Assembly (NCBI GenBank): GCA_903907185.1
Contig: CAIVND010000059.1
Span: 1-27,537, forward strand
Origin: an uncultured Acidimicrobiaceae bacterium
Lineage (GTDB): Bacteria; Actinomycetota; Acidimicrobiia; Acidimicrobiales; Bog-793
DNA length: 27,537 nucleotides
Direction of reading: 5' to 3'
The notes below the pieces were generated by a model. The model did no database searches, was not told the origin of the DNA, and worked only from the letters and a program-made list of their open reading frames with translations. The position numbers were made by a program, and so were the translations under genes. The number at the start of each line of letters is the position of its first letter. The first letter of the stretch is position 1. Below, one piece after another: positions 1 to 8,255 of the stretch.

Positions 1-712
1 CTGCACCATGGGAGGTGAAGCTCTCCACCTCCGCGTCGATGAACTCTCCTAGCGGGTGCGATGCAATAAAGGTAATGAAGGTCGTTTGATCGTTCACCGC
101 AGCCACCGAGGTCGCAACGCGGCTCCCGACATGCATCGTTGGAGTCAGCTCTTCTGGTGGTGATGATTGGACAACGGACTCGGTCGTCGATTTCGCTCCC
201 GCGGCCTTTCGTGCACGGCTAGGCGGTGGCTTGGTCGGCGTTGGCATCGGGGGCAGATTTCGCACCCCACGAACAGCCGCTCGGCTCTTCATCCCTCGTA
301 CTGGCGTTCTCGGAATAAAGATCCACCCCACTCCGGGTACCGGCGAGGCACCAAGAAGTCGATCCGGATCAAAAAGCCAAGCATGCTCGCCGTGAAACTC
401 CTGGAATGAATCGTTCGACAAGACGATCGCATTACTCTTTTCTGCGATCTTGAGCACAAAGGCGTCACCGCGTCCAATAGCTCCTGCTGGAGGAATAATG
501 AACAGTCCCGCAGCAAGTCCGGTTTCAAACCTGTGAAGCTCAGAGGGATCGATTCGATGCGCAAAGGTGGCGTCGACGACGACCGTTACCTCGGCCTTTG
601 GGTGCTCGCTCTTAATCTCTTCGATCGCACTCTCAAGCTGGGCAAGACTCGGAAAGGTACGGCCCTCGGTAGCAATATTTGATCCGTCGACAACGACGCG
701 CGATTTAGGCAT
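1..712 (-). CDS. NYN/PIN-type ribonuclease (Zc3h12a-like), 3' end outside window
   Basis: This reading frame is open from the ATG at 712 to the left edge (237 codons, no stop), so the C-terminus is missing. The N-terminal ~130 residues look like an NYN/Zc3h12a-type PIN nuclease. It starts with VVVDGSN, and four spaced acidic residues (D9, D47 in VVVDATF, D83 in GRGDAF, D101 in LSNDSF) fit the metal-binding tetrad of PIN nucleases. A Pro/Lys/Arg-rich linker follows (about 150-185). The last visible part, ending GEFIDAEVESFTSHGA, resembles the start of an S1-type RNA-binding domain (inference). A role in RNA cleavage is inferred from the fold. It lies 80 nt downstream of kgd on the same strand and may be co-transcribed. 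An in-frame GTG at 715 directly precedes the ATG, with a TGA two codons further up, so the start is fixed to within one codon. No strong Shine-Dalgarno is seen. Confidence 0.75.
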   Translation of the reverse strand, partial: MPKSRVVVDGSNIATEGRTFPSLAQLESAIEEIKSEHPKAEVTVVVDATFAHRIDPSELHRFETGLAAGLFIIPPAGAIGRGDAFVLKIAEKSNAIVLSNDSFQEFHGEHAWLFDPDRLLGASPVPGVGWIFIPRTPVRGMKSRAAVRGVRNLPPMPTPTKPPPSRARKAAGAKSTTESVVQSSPPEELTPTMHVGSRVATSVAAVNDQTTFITFIASHPLGEFIDAEVESFTSHGA

Positions 713-792
713 CACCGTTCAGTCAACCATGCCCAAGGAGGATTGCCGTGGCATTTTGCCGATTTGAGCAACTCCTGTGACAGCTGGAGGCG

Positions 793-3700
793 CTACGCAC
801 GTGGATACGCGCCCACCGCCTCAGTAAGCAGCATCTCCACCTCGAGATCATGAAGTACGTGAGATCCAGTCGCCGGACTTCCTGCGGCAGCACGGGAGAC
901 TCGACGGATCGACACCCGGTCGCCGAACTGATGGACCAAGCGTTCGTAGACAAAGCTCCAGGAGCCCATATTGGCAGGCTCGTCTTGTAGCCACACAATC
1001 TCGGAGAGGTTCGGATAGCCAAGGAGGATCTCGTCAAGCTCTCCTTCGGGCCAAGGATAGAGCTGCTCTAGTCGGATGACCGTGCTATGCACTCCGCCGG
1101 CGTTGGACTCCCGACGGGCATCACGCCGATCGATGGCCTCAAAGGCGATCTTGCCGCTGCACAGAATGGCCCGTTCGACCGCTGTGGTGTCCATGGTCAG
1201 AGCCGAAGGATCATCGAGGACCTCATGGAACGAGCCCTGAGCGAGATCGTTCAGCGTCGACCGAGCAGGCCGAGCCCTGAGCAGATACTTCGGGGACATC
1301 ACAATGAGTGGTCGACGAGCAGGATTGTGAACTTGAGCACGAAGGAGATGAAAGTACTGTGCCGTCGTTGTTGGCTGCGCGATCGTGACATTGTCGTTCG
1401 CCGCCGCAGATAGATAGCGTTCGAGACGGGCTGATGAGTGCTCAGGACCCTGTCCCTCGTAACCATGAGGAAGCAACATCACAAGTCCAGAGGTCTGTCC
1501 CCATTTTTCCTGACTCGCAACGATGAAGTTGTCGATGATAATTTGCGCGCCGTTAGCAAAATCGCCGAACTGCGCCTCCCAGATCACCAGCGTGTCGTCG
1601 GTCTCGGTAGAGTATCCAAATTCAAATCCAAGGGCCGCATATTCAGAAAGCAGCGAGTCGTAAACCTGGAAAGAACCAAGTCCCGTCCAAAGATCTGAGA
1701 GCCCGTCGAGCGGCGTAAAGTCACTACCGTTCTCATGATCAATCAAAACTGCATGGCGATGCGAGAACGTTCCCCGTCGGACATCTTGTCCGATCAAACG
1801 AATATTTTTACCCTCTACCATTAAGGCGCCAAAGGCAAGCGATTCACCCGTCGCCCAGTCAACCTCGCCCGCGGATACGAGTTCATCTCGCTGATCAAAC
1901 TGACGCGCAAGCTTGGGATGAATATGAAAGTTTTCCGGTCGCTTTGCAAGTCGCTCAGCCATCTGACGAAGCACATTGATATCTACCGCCGTGCTCTTTG
2001 GCAGCGGAACGTACGCTTTCACGGGAGGCGTCGGAAGGACCTCAAAGTGAGGATGTGCAATTGCGCGCGTCTCTTCAAGTGCGGCCATGAGGCGCTGTGT
2101 GATCGCCTCAATATTTGCTTGATTTTCCTCAACGGTGACAACGCCTCTCTCGGCGAGTACATCGGCATAGGAGCTGTTCAGAACCTGATGCTCGCTGATC
2201 TGGCGATACATAAGGGGCTGTGTGTAGCTCGGGTCATCGCCTTCGTTATGCCCGTACGTGCGATAGCAGAGAAGATCAACAACGATGTCTTTGCCAAAGG
2301 CGAGCCGGTAGGCCGATGAGAGACGCGCTGCATAGACCACCGCCTCGGGATCATCACCGTTCACATGGATGATCGGCGCATCAATGCCCTTTGCAACATC
2401 GGTGGCATACCTCGTGGATCTCGCCGAGGCAGGAGGAGTTGTAAATCCGACTTGATTATTGATCACAAGATGGACCGCCCCACCCACTTTGTACGCGTCG
2501 AGCTGCGAAAGGTTCAACGTCTCTGCGACGACACCTTGACCTGCGAATGACGCATCACCGTGGATGAGCAACGTCAGGACGTTGTGATGACCTTGATCTG
2601 TCTGCCGATCTTGCTTAGAGCGTACGATTCCCTCGACAACACTGTTGACGGCCTCAAGGTGCGACGGATTTGGGACCAACGTCACTGGAAGAGCGTCACC
2701 ATGGGGATTAGTCCACACCCCCGAGCCACCCTTGTGATACTTCATGTCGCCCGAACCCTCGATAGTAAGAGGATCGAGATTGTTCTCAAAATCTCCAAGA
2801 AGTTCGCGATATGGCTTCTCAATCACGTTGGCAAGAACATTCAGTCGACCGCGATGTGACATGCCGAGAATTGCCTCATTGACGCCAGCCTTTGCACTCA
2901 TGCCAAGGAGTGTGTCAATGAAGGTAATTGTGCTCGTTCCCCCCTGAAGGCCAAAACGCTTTTGACCTACGTACCTTGAGTGCAAGAACGATTCAAATAT
3001 CTCTGCCTCATTCAAACGCTCAAGCACGTGACGCATATCAACTGCATCGAGAGGAACGAACGCACTCTCCACCTGCTTTGCAAACCACGTTGACTCTTCA
3101 CTGTCTTGAATGTGCCGATACTCGTAGGCGATGGTCTGGCAGTAGGAACGACGCAACAGCTCGATGATCTCGCGGAGCGTTCCCGATGACTTTTCGCCGA
3201 GATCAGGGCAGAGAAAGACTCGGTCAAGATCCCAGGCAGAAAGTCCATACGTCGCTGGTTCAAGCTCGGTCGGAAGTGCAGGTACCACTTGCTCGAGAGG
3301 GTTGATCCTCGCGATTCGGTGTCCATGGACTCGGTATGCATCGATGAGCGAAGCCACAGCAAGTTGCTTGTCAGCCGAAACAACGCCCGCTGCCGACACC
3401 GAATTCCCGCTCTGGTCGCGAGCCAGATGTGCAGGCGAAGAGGTAACGCCAAGCGAGGCAAAGATCTCCTCATAAAATCCGCGACCTCCAACCAAGAATT
3501 CATCGGCGTATTTGAGAAACAAGCCGGATTCAGCACCTTGGATGATCCGATGGTCATACGTTGAGGTCAAGGTCACAACTTTGCCAATTCCAAGTGAGGA
3601 GAGCAGCGCAGGATCTGTCGCCCGATATTCCACTGGAAAATCGAGCGCACCAACGCCGATGATCGCTCCCTGCCCACTCATCAGGCGGGGTACCGACTGG

Positions 3701-4536
3701 GTGGTACCAAGAGTTCCCGGGTTGGTAATTGTCATCGTGACTCCGGAGAAGTCCTCAACCGTGAGCTTGTTATTTCGCGCCTTCGCGATGAGCTCTTCGT
3801 AGGCTTGAATAAATCCCGCGAAATCATACGTATCAGCGTCTTTTATCGCTGGCACAAGCAGCGATCTTCCACTTGCACGTTCAATGTCGATTGCAATACC
3901 AAGACCGATGTGCTTGTGGCGGATAATCCCGGGAGTTCCCTTGCCGTCATAGTCGTCGACAAAGGTCGCATTCAGCGATGGTACGAGTTCGACTGATTTA
4001 ACAATCGCATAGGCGATGAGATGAGTGAAGCTGACCTTCTTGCCCGTGGTACGAGCGAGATGATCATTGATGACGGTGCGATTAACTTCAAGGACCTTTG
4101 CTGGGAGCGGATGCACGCTCGTTGCTGTCGGAACTTGAAGACTCGCCACCATATTCTCAACGATGCGAGCTGCTGCCCCACGAAGTGGTGCTACCTCTTC
4201 AACTGAGGCCAAGGAATTCGGTGTCGCAGCAGGTATCGAGGCAGGTACCCCAGAGGCAAGAACTTTCGCCGACGGCGCACTGGCTGATCCGTTAACGGCC
4301 GGAAGAACGTGAAGTGGTGTCGGCGGACTCACCACCCCTTGAAGGGTGCTCGCGGATGATTGCTCGGTCGGTTGCGGGGAACTACCCGCGAACAAGGTGC
4401 GCCATGACTCGCTTACCGAGGAAGGATTCGCCAGATATTCCTGGTAATTCTCCTCAACCAACCATGCGTTAACACCAAGATCGCTAGCACCTGCATCCGA
4501 CGCCGTTGTCGAATTCTCTTGCTCACTCACACGCAT
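793..4536 (-). CDS. kgd: multifunctional 2-oxoglutarate decarboxylase/dehydrogenase E1 with fused E2 acyltransferase domain
   Basis: This 1247-residue TCA-cycle protein is the size of actinobacterial Kgd, the thiamine-diphosphate enzyme that decarboxylates 2-oxoglutarate. Residues 20-50 carry the E1 N-terminal motif around NAWLVEENYQEYL. A Ser/Pro/Ala-rich linker spans about 51-110. An E2-type acyltransferase domain spans about 115-350 and ends in the catalytic motif DHRIIQGAESG (H329). No lipoyl domain is present, as expected for this family. The E1 part runs from about 385 to the end, with GMSHRGRLNV (558-567), GSGDMKYH, NPSHLEAVNSVVEG and the thiamine-diphosphate/Mg motif region GDASFAGQG (660-668). 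It would work with lipoylated E2 and E3 subunits encoded elsewhere; the LpdA-like flavoprotein at 15666-17039 is not a good E3 candidate because it lacks the redox disulfide. The ATG at 4536 has a GGTAGG sequence just upstream. The divergent neighbour starts at 4743. Confidence 0.96.
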   Translation of the reverse strand: MRVSEQENSTTASDAGASDLGVNAWLVEENYQEYLANPSSVSESWRTLFAGSSPQPTEQSSASTLQGVVSPPTPLHVLPAVNGSASAPSAKVLASGVPASIPAATPNSLASVEEVAPLRGAAARIVENMVASLQVPTATSVHPLPAKVLEVNRTVINDHLARTTGKKVSFTHLIAYAIVKSVELVPSLNATFVDDYDGKGTPGIIRHKHIGLGIAIDIERASGRSLLVPAIKDADTYDFAGFIQAYEELIAKARNNKLTVEDFSGVTMTITNPGTLGTTQSVPRLMSGQGAIIGVGALDFPVEYRATDPALLSSLGIGKVVTLTSTYDHRIIQGAESGLFLKYADEFLVGGRGFYEEIFASLGVTSSPAHLARDQSGNSVSAAGVVSADKQLAVASLIDAYRVHGHRIARINPLEQVVPALPTELEPATYGLSAWDLDRVFLCPDLGEKSSGTLREIIELLRRSYCQTIAYEYRHIQDSEESTWFAKQVESAFVPLDAVDMRHVLERLNEAEIFESFLHSRYVGQKRFGLQGGTSTITFIDTLLGMSAKAGVNEAILGMSHRGRLNVLANVIEKPYRELLGDFENNLDPLTIEGSGDMKYHKGGSGVWTNPHGDALPVTLVPNPSHLEAVNSVVEGIVRSKQDRQTDQGHHNVLTLLIHGDASFAGQGVVAETLNLSQLDAYKVGGAVHLVINNQVGFTTPPASARSTRYATDVAKGIDAPIIHVNGDDPEAVVYAARLSSAYRLAFGKDIVVDLLCYRTYGHNEGDDPSYTQPLMYRQISEHQVLNSSYADVLAERGVVTVEENQANIEAITQRLMAALEETRAIAHPHFEVLPTPPVKAYVPLPKSTAVDINVLRQMAERLAKRPENFHIHPKLARQFDQRDELVSAGEVDWATGESLAFGALMVEGKNIRLIGQDVRRGTFSHRHAVLIDHENGSDFTPLDGLSDLWTGLGSFQVYDSLLSEYAALGFEFGYSTETDDTLVIWEAQFGDFANGAQIIIDNFIVASQEKWGQTSGLVMLLPHGYEGQGPEHSSARLERYLSAAANDNVTIAQPTTTAQYFHLLRAQVHNPARRPLIVMSPKYLLRARPARSTLNDLAQGSFHEVLDDPSALTMDTTAVERAILCSGKIAFEAIDRRDARRESNAGGVHSTVIRLEQLYPWPEGELDEILLGYPNLSEIVWLQDEPANMGSWSFVYERLVHQFGDRVSIRRVSRAAAGSPATGSHVLHDLEVEMLLTEAVGAYPRA

Positions 4537-4674
4537 GATCCTACCGACCAGGGGCTAGGGTCGCACATCATGGGACAACCACGATCAACGATCAGTTCAT
4601 GGTTTATGGGGACAGTACGGTCTTCGACCAAAACCACCAGCTACGCGACGAGGACTGCCTCATTTGAGCCCAGC

Positions 4675-4706
4675 CAGCCGGGTGGGGCCACTCCCCTTCC
4701 CGGCTG
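4675..4706. promoter_or_regulatory. GC-rich hairpin in the kgd / epimerase divergent intergenic region
   Basis: The inverted repeat CAGCCGGG (4675-4682) / CCCGGCTG (4699-4706) has a second nested pairing (GGGG with CCCC) inside it. It ends 36 nt before the GTG start of the rightward epimerase and about 140 nt from the kgd start. No T tract follows on either side, so it is not a standard intrinsic terminator. It could be a leader structure or a protein-binding site; its function is unknown. Confidence 0.5.
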
Positions 4707-4742
4707 TCCGATTCGCCCTGCCAGAGCACTCGGAGGCCGCTA

Positions 4743-5648
4743 GTGCGAATCGCCATCAGCGGAGCCGGCGGGTTCATCGGGGGAGCGCTAACAACAGAAC
4801 TCCGGTCATTGGGTCATGAGATCCACCCAATCGTCCGTCATGCTCCTCGCCCTGGCGAGATTGGAATTGACCTTGTTAGCCGGACGATGGACTGCTCCAA
4901 CATCAGTGGCGGGAACATCGGCGCAGTCGACGTCATCTATCACCTTGCAGGTGAACCGCTCTCGGTGGGACGCATGAGCGGCAAAAAACGCGAGGCGATC
5001 CGAAGCAGTCGAATTGCCTCGACACACCTCATCGCCCGCGAGATCGCCTCCGCTCCGGTTGCTCCAAGAACATTTATTTCCATGAGTGCAGTTGGCTACT
5101 ACGGCGATCGCGGAGAAGAGATCCTCACTGAGCAAAGCGGTATCGGAGTTGGATTTCTCGCTGACGTCTGCGGCGCTTGGGAGGCGGCTGCAGCACCAGC
5201 ACGCGAGATTGGAGTTCAGACAATCCAGACACGCGCGGGTGTCGTTATCGGCAACGGCGGAGGAATGATGCGGATACTCCGGCCGCTCTTCTCAATGGGA
5301 CTTGGGGGCAATCTCGGAAGTGGTTCTCAGTTCACAAGTGTCATTGCTCTCGCTGACACCGTGAAGGCATTGGTCTATCTAGCGGACAATGACAAATTCG
5401 AAGGTCCATGCAATTTGACTTCGCCAAACCCAGTGACCAACGCCCAGTTCACGAAGGCGCTAGGCCTTCTACTTCACCGACCAACGCCGTTCGCTGTCCC
5501 GGCACCGCTATTACGCCTCGCACTTGGTGCACAATCTGCAAATGAGATGGTTCTTGGAAGTACTCGAGCGCTACCAGACAAGCTGCTGAACAGCGGATTC
5601 ATCTTTGATTTTCCGTCGATCGACGAGATTCTCCGAAACACTCTCTAA
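4743..5648 (+). CDS. TIGR01777-family NAD(P)-dependent epimerase (YfcH/SulA-like)
   Basis: This 301-residue protein belongs to the extended short-chain dehydrogenase superfamily. The N-terminus has the Rossmann dinucleotide motif GAGGFIG (7-13), followed by HLAGEPL and the family hallmark SAVGYYGDRG containing the catalytic Tyr. The C-terminal part has the short DUF1731-like segment (PAPLLRLALGAQ, then VLGSTRALPDKLL). The family is widespread; substrates are not established, and names such as 'cell division inhibitor' are historical. The GTG start at 4743 is preceded by GGAGG eight bases upstream, which supports this start. It runs convergently into the nucleotidyltransferase gene: its TAA (5646-5648) and the opposing TAG share bases, so no terminator fits between them. 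Confidence 0.88.
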   Translation: MRIAISGAGGFIGGALTTELRSLGHEIHPIVRHAPRPGEIGIDLVSRTMDCSNISGGNIGAVDVIYHLAGEPLSVGRMSGKKREAIRSSRIASTHLIAREIASAPVAPRTFISMSAVGYYGDRGEEILTEQSGIGVGFLADVCGAWEAAAAPAREIGVQTIQTRAGVVIGNGGGMMRILRPLFSMGLGGNLGSGSQFTSVIALADTVKALVYLADNDKFEGPCNLTSPNPVTNAQFTKALGLLLHRPTPFAVPAPLLRLALGAQSANEMVLGSTRALPDKLLNSGFIFDFPSIDEILRNTL

Positions 5649-6385
5649 CCGAGATTTGCCCCATTACGACGTACGAAGTCATTGACTCCGTAGTACGCAT
5701 CAATTGATTCACCGGCGTCACCCCAAAAGCCTTCAAAGATGTCGTACTCCATCAGGTCCTGGTTTACGTAGTGGTTATTCACGTCAGTAATCTCCAGCTC
5801 TCCGCGCCCTGAGGGAACCAGCGTGGAGATCACGGAGAACACGGAGGGGTCATAGCAATAGACACCGGTGACGCAATAACTCGACGGAGGATTATCTGGC
5901 TTTTCGATAATGCCGACAACCCGACCATCTCGAATCTCGGGCACTCCGAGGTGGCGAAGGTGAGCAGGTTCCTCACGGTGCGATAGAACGATACGAGCGC
6001 CTCCGTCCTGTGCCAGGAATGCGTCCACGGTTGGACGAAGGGTCTGACCAAAGATGTTGTCAGCCAACATCACGAGTACGCGATCGTCACCGACGAATCG
6101 CTCGGTAAGGCCGAGTGCTTCGGCAATACCACCTGGTCGATCTTGATAGGCATAACAGAGTCGGTCGACTCCGTGGTCGTCCCCATTTGACAAAAGTCTG
6201 AGGAACTCTCCGGCGTGAGTTCCGCCGGTAACCACCATGATCTCACCGATCCCGGCTTTGACGAGAGCCTCGATGCCATAGGAGATCATTGGGCGGTCGA
6301 AGATCGGCAGGAGATGCTTATTTGTAATGCGAGTAAGCGGGTAAAGCCGGCTTCCCGTACCACCCGCGAGGAGGACACCCTTCAT
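5645..6385 (-). CDS. short RmlA-type sugar-1-phosphate nucleotidyltransferase
   Basis: This 246-residue enzyme should join a nucleoside triphosphate (typically dTTP) to a sugar 1-phosphate, supplying nucleotide-sugars for surface polysaccharide or glycosylation. Visible motifs are the N-terminal GGTGSRLYPLT loop, NKHLLPIFDRPMI with the conserved Lys, RPGGIAEAL, the metal-binding LADNIFG, IEKPD, RGELEITDVNNHYV, and WGDAGESIDA near the end. It lacks the longer C-terminal helical part of ~290-residue RmlA and matches the short (~245 residue) class. The start is set at 6385 because GGAGGAAGCAATCG places a strong ribosome-binding site directly before that ATG; an upstream in-frame ATG at 6412 would add nine unconserved residues. 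No rml partners are nearby, so the sugar product is not known. Confidence 0.88.
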   Translation of the reverse strand: MKGVLLAGGTGSRLYPLTRITNKHLLPIFDRPMISYGIEALVKAGIGEIMVVTGGTHAGEFLRLLSNGDDHGVDRLCYAYQDRPGGIAEALGLTERFVGDDRVLVMLADNIFGQTLRPTVDAFLAQDGGARIVLSHREEPAHLRHLGVPEIRDGRVVGIIEKPDNPPSSYCVTGVYCYDPSVFSVISTLVPSGRGELEITDVNNHYVNQDLMEYDIFEGFWGDAGESIDAYYGVNDFVRRNGANLG

Positions 6386-6458
6386 CGATTGCTTCCTCCA
6401 CCATGCTGGCAAATCAAGACCGCTGACACCGTACCACCCTAGTCAACGAGATCTTCAG

Positions 6459-7283
6459 CTATCGAGCTCCTACGACCTCGCTGAATACTGCATCGCAAAA
6501 CGGTGGCCAGAGCTCTTTCGCCCACTGTTCAAAGGCACGGTCTGTGAGCACGGCAACCCCATATCGAGCGTCAGGATCCACCAAAAAGAAGGTTCCACTT
6601 TGGCCGAAGTGCCCATAGGAATCTTTCGAGTTCCGGTGCCCGGTCCAATGCGGATATTTCTGAGACTTTATCTCGAAGCCAAGACCCCAATCGCAGGGAT
6701 CTTGACGACCAAATCCGGGCACCACTCCGACAAGACCCGGAAATGCAACCGCGGTTGCCTCGTGAAATAGCGATCGGGAGACAAGTGAGGGGTTGAGAAG
6801 CTCCGCAACGAACCGCCCTAGATCGCCGATCGTTCCAACCCCGCCCGATGCAGGGGATCCATCGCACGTCGTGTCCATCATGCCGATCGGACGAAGCACC
6901 CCAGTAGTGAGGTACTCCTGAAATCCAATCCCTGATTGATCGGCGAGATAGTCGCCCAGCAACTCAAACGCCGCATTGGAGTAGATCCTCTTTGCTCCAG
7001 GCAATGCGAGCGATACACCGCGATCGCCCATTGAGATTCCCGAGGCATGCGAGAGCAAGTGGCGGACGGTCGAGCCTTTCGGTCCGACAGGATCGTCAAG
7101 GGTAAGTACTCCCTCCTCAACCGCTACAAAGATTGCCATCGCGGTAAGGGTCTTGGTCAACGAAGCAAGTCTGAACTTGTATCCCTCATCTCCACGTTGA
7201 GCAACTACCTTGCCAGCACCATCAATAACAACAACAGCGGAGTGATCGGCCGCGAAGCCGTCAAGAAGATCAAGAGTCTGCAT
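6459..7283 (-). CDS. serine hydrolase, class C beta-lactamase/penicillin-binding fold
   Basis: This 274-residue protein of the beta-lactamase class C / esterase superfamily has the nucleophile motif SLTK (S41, K44), the second-motif YSN (Y101) and HFGQSG (from H225) in the place of the third (KTG/HxG) motif. The order and spacing fit the fold. No signal peptide or lipobox is visible, so the protein appears cytoplasmic; that argues against a classical secreted beta-lactamase or D,D-peptidase and leaves esterase or peptidase activity open. The ATG at 7283 lies 34 nt after the ftsX stop, without a clear Shine-Dalgarno. An upstream ATG at 7376 would extend the protein 31 residues into ftsX with a non-homologous-looking sequence, so it was not chosen. 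It is probably co-transcribed with ftsEX. Confidence 0.82.
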   Translation of the reverse strand: MQTLDLLDGFAADHSAVVVIDGAGKVVAQRGDEGYKFRLASLTKTLTAMAIFVAVEEGVLTLDDPVGPKGSTVRHLLSHASGISMGDRGVSLALPGAKRIYSNAAFELLGDYLADQSGIGFQEYLTTGVLRPIGMMDTTCDGSPASGGVGTIGDLGRFVAELLNPSLVSRSLFHEATAVAFPGLVGVVPGFGRQDPCDWGLGFEIKSQKYPHWTGHRNSKDSYGHFGQSGTFFLVDPDARYGVAVLTDRAFEQWAKELWPPFCDAVFSEVVGAR

Positions 7284-7317
7284 CAGTAGAAGAAGTTTGA
7301 AGAGTTCGCTTTGATCT

Positions 7318-8199
7318 CTAGACGTCGAGGAAACGACGGACAGCGATAATCGATCCCAAAACGCCAACGACAACACCGATCAACACAACAACGACCTCCG
7401 TAACAATCAGCTGACTTACTGGAATGGTCGAAGAAGAAAGGTAGTGCCTTACAAGGTAGTTAACTCCAATATTCGAGAGCAGCACGACGCCTGCGGCAAC
7501 AATTGCCCCGATCAGACCTTGGACGAGACCCTCCAGGATGAAGGGAATACGAATGAACCAGTTCGTGGCACCCACGAGTTTCATCACGCTCACCTCACGT
7601 CGTCGAGCAAAGATCGCCATCCGGATAGCGTTCAATATCAGCACGAGTGATGAGATCAGAAGAACGATTGCAATGACTAGGAGAACTACCTGCAAAATAT
7701 TGGTGATCCGCTGCATCGTACGGATGCTCTTTTGTGGATATTGCGCCTGACCCCCATAGACTCCCGGCGCCCCGGCAAAGATTGAAGCAACCGCGGGGGC
7801 ATCATTTGCATTTTGAAGTTGACATCGGAAGAGCGTCGGCGTAATCGCAGGAGTGAGGGCCTGGAAGGCTGTCTGCTCACCAGATAGAACTTGCTTCGCC
7901 TGTAGGTAAGAAGCCTGGTGATTGAGATAGGTGCACTTTGTGATCTGCGGCTCTTGCGATATGAGTACTTTCACCTCACTCAGCTGTTGAGGCGTCGCAT
8001 TCGCGTTCATAAATATCTGCAAACTCACATTGTTCGACCACTGGCCGATCTGGCGGTTGACCACCTGCCGCAAGAGCAAAGCCGTACCGACAAGCGAGAG
8101 CGAAACTGCAACGGTAAGTACAGCAGCGAGCGCCATGACGCGATTGCGCCAAAGGTTTGCTGCCGTCTCTTTTACGACGTAGTCAAAGGAGACTGCCAT
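7318..8199 (-). CDS. ftsX: cell division protein FtsX
   Basis: This 293-residue integral membrane subunit of the FtsEX complex couples ATP hydrolysis to activation of peptidoglycan hydrolases at the septum. It has four membrane segments: TM1 about 21-43, then a ~120-residue external loop, TM2 about 167-191, TM3 about 218-243 and TM4 about 263-286. The cytoplasmic motif RREVSVMKLVGATNWFIRIPF after TM2 is characteristic of FtsX permeases. The external loop contains two cysteines (C89, C126) that could form a disulfide. The ATG at 8199 is preceded by a purine-rich GGAGGGATAGGGAAGA leader. It is separated from ftsE by 56 nt, in the normal ftsE-ftsX order. Confidence 0.95.
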   Translation of the reverse strand: MAVSFDYVVKETAANLWRNRVMALAAVLTVAVSLSLVGTALLLRQVVNRQIGQWSNNVSLQIFMNANATPQQLSEVKVLISQEPQITKCTYLNHQASYLQAKQVLSGEQTAFQALTPAITPTLFRCQLQNANDAPAVASIFAGAPGVYGGQAQYPQKSIRTMQRITNILQVVLLVIAIVLLISSLVLILNAIRMAIFARRREVSVMKLVGATNWFIRIPFILEGLVQGLIGAIVAAGVVLLSNIGVNYLVRHYLSSSTIPVSQLIVTEVVVVLIGVVVGVLGSIIAVRRFLDV

Positions 8200-8255
8200 T
8201 CTTCCCTATCCCTCCGCTGACTTTGTGAATACTCTTTTGTTCATTTTCCTCGTGG

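Noticed and set aside
3012..3557. A 181-codon open frame in another minus-strand frame inside kgd
   Set aside because: It lies wholly within the conserved kgd frame; the translation is basic/serine-rich and meaningless.
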